Below are positions 57,601 through 64,000 of a DNA stretch of 64,000 bases, piece after piece. A model generated the notes under the pieces. It made no database searches. It was not told the origin of the DNA and saw nothing but the letters and a program-made list of their open reading frames with translations. Numbering within the stretch: the stretch's first letter is position 1; every line of letters starts with the position of its first letter. A program made the position numbers and the translations under genes. This DNA is from Diadema setosum (Eukaryota; Echinodermata; Echinoidea; Diadematoida; Diadematidae), in assembly GCA_033980235.1 (NCBI GenBank), contig CM067067.1, positions 29,813,451 through 29,877,450 on the forward strand. Direction: 5' to 3'.

Positions 57601-60600
57601 ATTGACGGGGTCTTGAAACTGGCTTTTCTCTTGGGGGATTATTTTTAGTGGTCATATACAGCAGGAGGCCACTATAGACAGGTGGAGGGTTTGACTAATT
57701 GAACAAATGCATGCAACAATCTTTAGAATTGTATGAAATGCACAAATTAATTTAATCTATTATGCTAAAATATCATCTAAAACCATATGGTCTTGGAGTA
57801 ACAATTTGAAAGTTGCCTAACCCATTTGATATACATGTAATAGTCCGGTTCAGAGACTCCAACTCTCCCGCCGAAAGCCAATTTTTGCAAAATCTCCCGT
57901 TCTCCCGCATGAGATTTAATTTCTCCTGCCCTGGCTCTGTGTCTCCCCTTGGAAAGTATTCCTTACTTATTGCCATTGTATGTTGAAAAATAAGCCTTAG
58001 ATAGCACGAGAGAGCATATTGAACCCTACAGGTTCCAGGGCCCCAGCGGGCCCTGGACCCCGACCCCAAGAAACTTCATGCTTCACGCTCATGATTTGCG
58101 CGAAGCGCACATCAGCTTGGAGTCTCCCGTTTTCTACAGGTTTCACGCGGGAGAATCTCCAGATCAGAAAGTGCTTGGGGTTGGAGTCTCTGCAGTTTGC
58201 TCACGTAATTTCGCCGGATTTTTTTTTGAGAGTATCAAAATCATACATTTTTGGAAAACTTATTCTACAAGAAATCAGGAAAACAATGTTTCTATTTGCA
58301 CCGATACCTATAGATGGCCGCCATCTTGGATTTTTCTAAAATGGCTGCCATGCAGGTTTTCTTCAATATATCAGCTTCTAAATAACCTAAAAACTTGATT
58401 TTGACAGCAAAACCACCATTGCACCAAATTTGAGTTCCATTGCTTAAAAATTTTGGAAGACGTTCATTCACTCAACAAGATTTTCAAGAAAATATACTGT
58501 TACCATGGCAACGCCTTGGCGGGTTAAAATGCAAAATATGTCTTGCATTACTACACCTATAGATCATTATGCATACCAAATCTTAAATTAATTTCTTAAA
58601 GGGGCATTCCGGACGATTTTCATAATTTCACATCATGTAGTACATAAATCAACAGCTCCATATATAGATTCGTGGAATTTATTGTGGTCCTTGAGCAGAG
58701 AAACCAATAGATTGAAAATCTTAAACAAATTACACTGAACAGTGTTGATGACATCAGAGCCTCATTTCAGAAATGTAGCAGTGTAATTCCATTACAATAC
58801 CGCTTGCTCAACAAGTTCACCTGTGAAAAATCTATGCATGCCTTCTTCTTTTGTTCTGCTCTCTTGAGCCCCAACTCATGCAGTCTTAATGGTGAGGCTG
58901 TCATGTCATCATCCTTGTTCACTGCAATTTGTTATAAATTTTGAAAACATTCTCATTCCTTATCCCAATCACTATAAATTCTGAAACTCTGTACTCAGTT
59001 TGACTAATTTATAGTTGTTCAAATGTAAAAGTGTGAAAATCATCCGGAGGTCCCCTTTAAATACTGTGGAAGTAGTTCACTCCACAAGGCTGTGGGAAAA
59101 ATTTTGGTTACCATGGCAATGCTTTCTCCAACAAAAAAAAAAAACAAACAAACAAACACATGTCCTGCACATGCACACCTCAGTGTCATCATATTGCATA
59201 CCAAATTTGAGTTCAATTGCTTCAAAACTGTGGATGTAGTTCACTCCACAAGATTTTCAAGGAAATATGCCATTACCATGGCAATGCCTCATCGCATACA
59301 AATAAAACTGCCTCTCATAACTAAATTTATAGATCGTTACACATACCAAATTTGAAATAAACTGCTTAAATACTGTAGAAGTAGTTCACTCCAAAAGGTT
59401 TTCGGAAAATTTTGGTTACCATGGCAATGCTTTCTCCGACAAACACAAACAAGAGACCCAAGGGTCTAGCACTCACCTGAGTATCGCAAGTTCACCTTTC
59501 ACGCAGTCACTAATCTAAATTATTCACAGCTCTACTAAAATTTGACCAGGCATTCTCAAGTAGAAGATGAAAATGTACAATAAGGGCCCAAATTTTTAAA
59601 GATTCCTTCATTTGGGGGGATTGGGGCCCCCTGGGGCCCTCTAAGTGGGGCATGGTGCCCATTTTGATAAATTGAGATCCTGACCCCCTAGGGATGCTAC
59701 CTGCCAAGTTTGACAAAAATCCATCGTGAGGTTTTCAGAAAGAAGATGAAAATGTGCAATTCAGGCCCCCATTTGGACCTTCCCAACCCCCCCACCCCCC
59801 ACCCACAAGAGGGGCACCCCTGGATCTGCTATGAACAAACTTGAAACTATAGTCATTAATGTACTCACTCATAGTATTATCTTAGCTCTATAACTTCTGA
59901 TTCTAGAGAAGATTTTTACAGATTCCTTAATTTTTGGGGGTTTGGGCCCCCCTGGGGCCCCCTGGGTGGGGCATGGTGCCCATTTTAAGAAATTGAGTTC
60001 CTAACCCCCTAGGGATGCTACCTGCCAAGTTTGATGAAAATCGGTCTTGGGGTTTTCAAGAAGAAGATGAAAATGTAAAAAGTTTACGCACAATGCACGA
60101 CGCACAACGGACGCCGGACGAAGGGCAATCGCAATAGCTAACTTGAGCCTTTGGCTCAGGTGAGCTAAAAAACATATCTTGCACATCTTAAATTTACAAC
60201 TCAATGTCATTATGTAACTCAAGTTTCATCGATACACCAACTCCTTTAGATATCCCCACAAAAAGAAGTCACAAACTGTGAGGTCTGGACTTCTTGGGGG
60301 CCATTCTCTATGGAGTTGAAGACCAACAGTTCTCTCCAGGAATGTCTCCTGCAACCAAGCCCTTAACTGCGGGAGTAAGGTGTGGTGTTGCTCCATCTTG
60401 CATGAAAACAGCATGTGCGATATCTTCTCCAATCAAAGCTTGGAGTTCTGGGAGAAATTGGTCTTGCAGCATTTGGAGATATGTTTCTCCATTCACATTC
60501 CTGTCAAAGTGTAGAGTCTATGACCATACTTTCACTCACCTAGGTTTATCCAATGACCTCCTGGTTTCAGGATGTGATAGATCTTGTCAACATACGCCAG

Positions 60601-63600
60601 GATGTTGTGAGCTGTGTCTATGAAATATGACGTCGCTACACAGTCCCACGAGGCTGAAGACAGAAGAAATTACAAGTCAGCCTTCTCATCTTATCCAACA
60701 GTATGACTAAAAATGAGAAACAGTGCAAATGATAACTACTCATCATAAATTGATTCTGTTCTAGGGGTTAGACTTAGAGCAGAGTTGTGAAAAAATACAC
60801 ATTGCAATATCAGTGACTTTTCACAAAACAAAACGGCCGAGTACAATGCAAACTACATGGCAGTCACATGACTGAAATGGCTATTTCAAAATTCCTATGA
60901 TACGTGGCTTATTGACATTTTATACGGCCACGATGATATTGCAATGAATCACACTGAAACTATTTTTTTTTCCTTAAAAGTATCTTTTTGCTTGTGTAGA
61001 TCAACCAGATCTTTGTGTATGAGAGGATAGTATAAACAGTTCCCTAAAATAACTGTTTTTAAAGATTGATTTTTGAAAATTGATGCAAAAACCCATAATC
61101 TCTGTGTGTGCAGACACACAGAAAGAGAAGTAAGTGTCATGACCTGCATAACAAAGTGAAATTCAGTCCATCTCAATTGTTTTTAACCCTAGCAACGACT
61201 TCCTTCACACAATGTGTGTGAATAGCATGAGCGTAAAAAATCAATTTCTTTAATCCCATGATCCAACACGCTACACCAAGTCAGGGGTGAGGGACCGGTG
61301 CCTGCAGTCATGCCCAGTCATTGTGTAGGCATGCACAGTTTGCAGATTGAAAGTGCTTTGCTTGCAGCTGAGTGATTTATTTATTCTTTTTTTTTTCCCT
61401 TTTTCTTTTTTTGTTCAAAGCATTTTGTTTGTTTATTTTTTTTTTAGGGGAGGGGCTATGTGTAAATAGCAGAGAATCAAACTGATTTTTTTTGCATTGC
61501 AATCCAAGGACCTATAATTCATGTGTGTGAAAAGGTCTTCTATCTTACTATCTCAAAAAAACTGTTTCACCCAACAGTGGACTTGTTACTACAGCAACAA
61601 GCCTTATTACCTTCCTCTGTGTAGACTTCCAGGAAATCACCTGCTACCATGGAGAACTGGGCTTTGGGTGAGAGCAGTGAAGGGTTGATGTCGGGGAACT
61701 GTATGGGTCTGATTTGGTTGGCTGCACATTTGTTATTACTGAAGTAGAGTATCCATGGATACAGAGTAAACATGTCAAGTTCCATGGATCTGTGAGAACA
61801 AATTATACAAACTTGGGTGAGAAATTACACAAAAATGTATGAACACAGATGGATGCAATAATTAATGTATACTCTCTGAACCTTCAAGTACATTCATTGA
61901 TTATTTGGTGAATGAGTAGAACAAGATCTTCCTAAAAGCAGAGATAGACATGTTTTTCTAGGACATATTAAATGTGCACAACACTTTTATGTAGATTCCA
62001 AATTTCTGCTCCTGATTAGTCTGGAGTATAATGCCTCCATACATCTTTCTATGACCAAGTCCATTCCTCCATATCACAAACACAACAACCCTGAACATAG
62101 TTATGACTTGACCTTATATGTACATAGAACAGGTGGGCAATCTATCTAACAATAAAGTAACCTAAGATATTTTTTTTTTTTAATGTGCCCCTTTGATGTC
62201 ACAATCAGATAGAAATACAACATTTAAATTGCTGTCTGATTTGCTTGTGGTTTCTCTGAATCCTTGCTTGTTTCCACATACCAGTAATACATTTTACTTT
62301 GGCTAACATCCTCTCAGAACTCTAAAACAGAATACAAAGTCAAAAAGTGCATGCTGAATCACACAATACCATGCAATACACATTGATGCAAAACACCCCT
62401 CTTAAAGGAGATGTACGGCAGGTGTTACGCTTATTAACTACACTAAGAGATTCATTACAACAGCTTCATGATACCTGTTTAAGACGAAGTGGGATGCTAT
62501 CAGCATGAAGAGACTGAACTCATTACCCTGGCAACGGTAACCTCTTGATGCAATTTCAAATGCCAAACGGCCCAATCCTGCACCAGGTATCAGTACATTT
62601 ACTTCTGGAGGATTGCTGGAGAAAACCACAACAAAACATATTAGCCATAAGTACTACCATATGTAATTTCACTCAACACTGCAAGAGAAAAATCAAATCT
62701 GTCATTATATTCAGTACAAAGCAAAAAAATATGGGGTGATCTTGAAAACGTTTATATGGACATTACGTAATTATGAGATGGGAAGTATCTGTTAACAGCC
62801 ATAAGTATGTAATTTCACACAACACTTCAAGAGAAAATCAAACTTTCATTACATTCAATACAAAGCAAGCAAATAGCAACCCCAAGAGCATGTTGTTGTA
62901 AAAGGTACCGGTACTGTAATCATGTTAGTATTACTATGAAACTACCTTCACTGTTGCATTATAAATTCATGTTTTATATTATTGCCTTGTGATGACATTC
63001 ACACAAGGTGAATACTGAATGAATGCTGAAAAACATAGATCACTTCTTGATCTGCATGGTGTGATATATTGGTGTCTTGGTATGAGACACAGCTTGGAGA
63101 TAGTAGAACTCAGAAGAAGTGCACGCAACAAGAATTAGAAAACTAAGTGTCACTGTTTCTGTATTTTTTGGGTTTATCTATAAATAGTTAGCTTTGATTG
63201 TATTATAGCCCTACCCGGTGCAGTGGTTGATGATGTTACGAAGACTTCATTGGGTACAGTGGCAGATGGACAATGGAACATGTGTTAGCATGGAAATGAT
63301 AATGGGAGAGAAGGAGGACAGGACGTAGGTGGGCTTGGCAATGACGGAGTAATCTCATTCGGTGGTACGTGGATACAACACAAAGCAGCCTCACTACTGT
63401 TGTATTAGTGATATCAAATGCACTGTCTACAATACGATAAGAGTTTGTGCCAAAGAAAACTGTATCAGTATAGTCTACGAGCTACAACTGGATTTACAAG
63501 CAGTGTGGACTAATACTGACCATTTTGACTTTGGATACAAATGTTCGATTTCCTCTACGATGGGCTTGTAGCAAGCATCTCTCTCCTCCTTGCCACCTGA

Positions 63601-63687
63601 GCTCCAGTCTCGGAAAAACTGCTTTAAGGTGGTGACAACTTTCTCCATGTCGAAATTATTGACTGCTTTTGGCTGATTAGAGTCTCC
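54667..63687 (-). CDS. CARNMT1: Carnosine N-methyltransferase (six 3' exons; 5' end outside window)
   Basis: Exons 63687-63521, 62615-62475, 61789-61611, 60653-60540, 56690-56587 and 54810-54667 join in phase (849 bp, 282 residues and TGA) with GT-AG introns. The protein is like human CARNMT1 (C9orf41, 409 aa), so about 120 N-terminal residues lie beyond 64000. Landmarks in order: [37 protein letters not shown] (SAM-binding loop), [83 protein letters not shown] and [13 protein letters not shown]. It transfers methyl from S-adenosylmethionine to carnosine-type His dipeptides, giving anserine. The first donor here is a slightly unusual ATG|GTCAGT. Introns carry MITEs, a Helitron-like element and a mariner relic. 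No damage to the frame. Confidence 0.96.
54857..55613. mobile_element. 757-bp TTAA-type foldback in CARNMT1 last intron
   Basis: AGGACAAGTCCACCTTCATA at the left mirrors TATGAAGGTGGACTTGTCCT at the right. The arms match for over 150 bp (AACACATCAGTGAAAGTTTG; CATCCAGCGATGGCAG inverted). TTAA follows the right end (55614-55617) and ATAA, one change off, precedes the left. A single arm of the family is at 42360. A SINE-like segment sits in the loop. Confidence 0.85.
55168..55395 (-). repeat. tRNA-type SINE inside the foldback loop
   Basis: On the minus strand GGGGTTCAAACCCCGG (B-box-like) is followed by GACGTTAAAAGATGGGAGTT, a body with CAGTGGCTGCCGGGCCCACG, and a tail of (ATT)n at 55168-55180. 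The A-box half is not clear, so it is either 5'-truncated or diverged. Confidence 0.55.
55972..56351. mobile_element. 380-bp element with 49-bp perfect inverted repeats
   Basis: TGAGGGAGAAAGATTTGCGG starts a 49-bp arm (55972-56020) repeated without a mismatch in inverse at 56303-56351. The 282-bp interior is pyrimidine-rich on the plus strand. No clear target duplication. Lies in a CARNMT1 intron. Confidence 0.85.
57066..57500. repeat. Foldback rich in GATCCGGGGAGATCC words
   Basis: CACGGTGATCCGGGGAGATC near 57100 is mirrored by GGATCTCTCCCCGGATCACC near 57439. GGATCTACACGG and TACATGGATGTCC words recur between. CACATATAAACATGG and CTTATGTG may be the worn outer ends. Confidence 0.65.
57548..57695. 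mobile_element. 148-bp pogo-like MITE (CAGTCAAAYCT ends)
   Basis: TA|CAGTCAAATCTATTTATAGC at the left, ACTATAGACAGGTGG then AGGGTTTGACT(A) at the right, in a TA context. Confidence 0.55.
57851..58192. mobile_element. 342-bp MITE with CAGAGACTCCAAC ends
   Basis: CAGAGACTCCAACTCTCCCG at the left and GGGGTTGGAGTCTCTG at the right. Several TCTCCCG words are spread inside in both orientations. No certain duplication. Confidence 0.6.
58380..59445. repeat. Repeat with TTACCATGGCAA modules
   Basis: Units of about 130-150 bp carry TAGTTCACTCCACAAG, a GGAAAATTTTGGTTACCATG-type segment and CATACCAAATTTGAG. Clear units are near 58430-58560, 59060-59165, 59215-59300 and 59350-59440. The TTAA MITE at 58600-59056 splits the array. 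Confidence 0.75.
58600..59056. mobile_element. 457-bp TTAA-type MITE (AGGGGCATTCCGG ends)
   Basis: TTAA flanks both sides (58596-58599 and 59057-59060). Left AGGGGCATTCCGGACGATTT, right inverse AGGGGACCTCCGGATGATTT. Points to piggyBac or Kolobok mobilisation. No coding frame. Confidence 0.9.
59449..60168 (+). mobile_element. Helitron-like non-autonomous element, second family
   Basis: 5' side GACCCAAGGGTC hairpin and CTAGCACTCACCTGAG. 3' side hairpin TGAGCC-ttt-GGCTCA (60144-60158), GGTGAG and CTAA (60165-60168), in which CTCAGGTGAGCTA mirrors the 5' end. Inside, two units with GGGCATGGTGCCCATTTT, ATCCTGACCCCCTAGGGATG-like words and AGAAGATGAAAATG recur near 59640 and 59965. Lies in a CARNMT1 intron. 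Confidence 0.65.
60226..60496 (-). pseudogene. Tc1/mariner-family transposase C-terminal relic
   Basis: From 60496 downward the frame reads [19 protein letters not shown] and [17 protein letters not shown] (second catalytic Asp, QDGA-PH). After a frameshift, [20 protein letters not shown] holds the third catalytic region. The order and spacing match the DDE_3 end of mariner-like transposases. The N-terminal half is missing and the frame is broken. Sits in a CARNMT1 intron, in the same strand as the gene. Confidence 0.8.
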
Positions 63688-64000
63688 CTGGAATGATGAC
63701 GAATGGATGAAAGACTACATAATTACACAGCATACTTCGGGAAAGTTATGCCCTTGAGATATGGAACTAATAAACTCAAATATATATCACTATAACATTA
63801 CAAAATCATATCCCACAAAAGTTAACACTATGACAAATAACACCTGGAGAAAAAGACACATATCAATCAGACTGTATACTCCGGCCAAACATCCCTACGA
63901 CAACTGCTCACATAAACAGTTTGTGACATATGTTTCATGGAAAAATTAAACAAACATAGCAAATATCCCTATTACAAATATATAGAAGTGATTATCTCTT
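60654..64000 (-). other. CARNMT1 introns, otherwise unremarkable
   Basis: Apart from the exons at 61611-61789, 62475-62615 and 63521-63687, these introns show only T tracts (61386-61450, 62171-62181) and one locally repeated stretch (about 62640-62710 against 62800-62870, sharing AGCCATAAGTA and TGTAATTTCAC). No further exon was supported to the window end. Confidence 0.5.

Overview
This is animal nuclear DNA. The two host genes I can identify are split by GT-AG introns, the bases are AT-rich, and most of the window is nested transposable elements and simple repeats. The repeats (a DIRS retrotransposon, many TA-, TTAA- and 8-bp-TSD MITEs, Helitron-like non-coding elements and GGTCAAAGGTCA arrays) suggest a marine invertebrate, perhaps an echinoderm or related deuterostome. 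I cannot fix the species from sequence alone, and nothing here is bacterial.

Layout. 0-9 kb: a 36-bp minisatellite interrupted by a tRNA-derived SINE, LINE reverse-transcriptase fossils, and small foldback repeats. 9.2-13.9 kb: a non-coding Helitron-like element with three internal ~0.75 kb repeats, carrying a 1.4 kb TA-flanked MITE. 14.2-19.5 kb: a nearly complete DIRS-type tyrosine-recombinase retrotransposon with Gag, RT/RNase H/methyltransferase-like and tyrosine recombinase frames, terminal repeats and an internal complementary region. 19.5-31 kb: mostly unrecognised AT-rich DNA with a tandem duplication, a cruciform-prone palindrome and a LINE 3' end. 31.1-35.1 kb: a candidate spliced minus-strand transcript whose exons look like duplicates of one another. 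36.4-43.3 kb: a pile of nested DNA transposons.

Host genes. LSM7 (plus strand, 44.8-49.3 kb) and CARNMT1 (minus strand, 63.7-54.7 kb, 5' end beyond the window) are convergent. Both have complete, phase-consistent exons, with introns filled by MITEs and Helitron-like elements. One further open exon for an unknown membrane protein lies just 3' of CARNMT1.

The most interesting result is the expression layout of the DIRS element. A canonical -1 slippery heptamer sits in the gag/RT overlap. A strong splice donor lies just after it, and a strong acceptor with a branch-like motif lies just before the recombinase. The two splice sites are in phase, and the recombinase frame has no ATG in its first 107 codons. 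This suggests that splicing switches the product between Gag-RT and Gag-recombinase.
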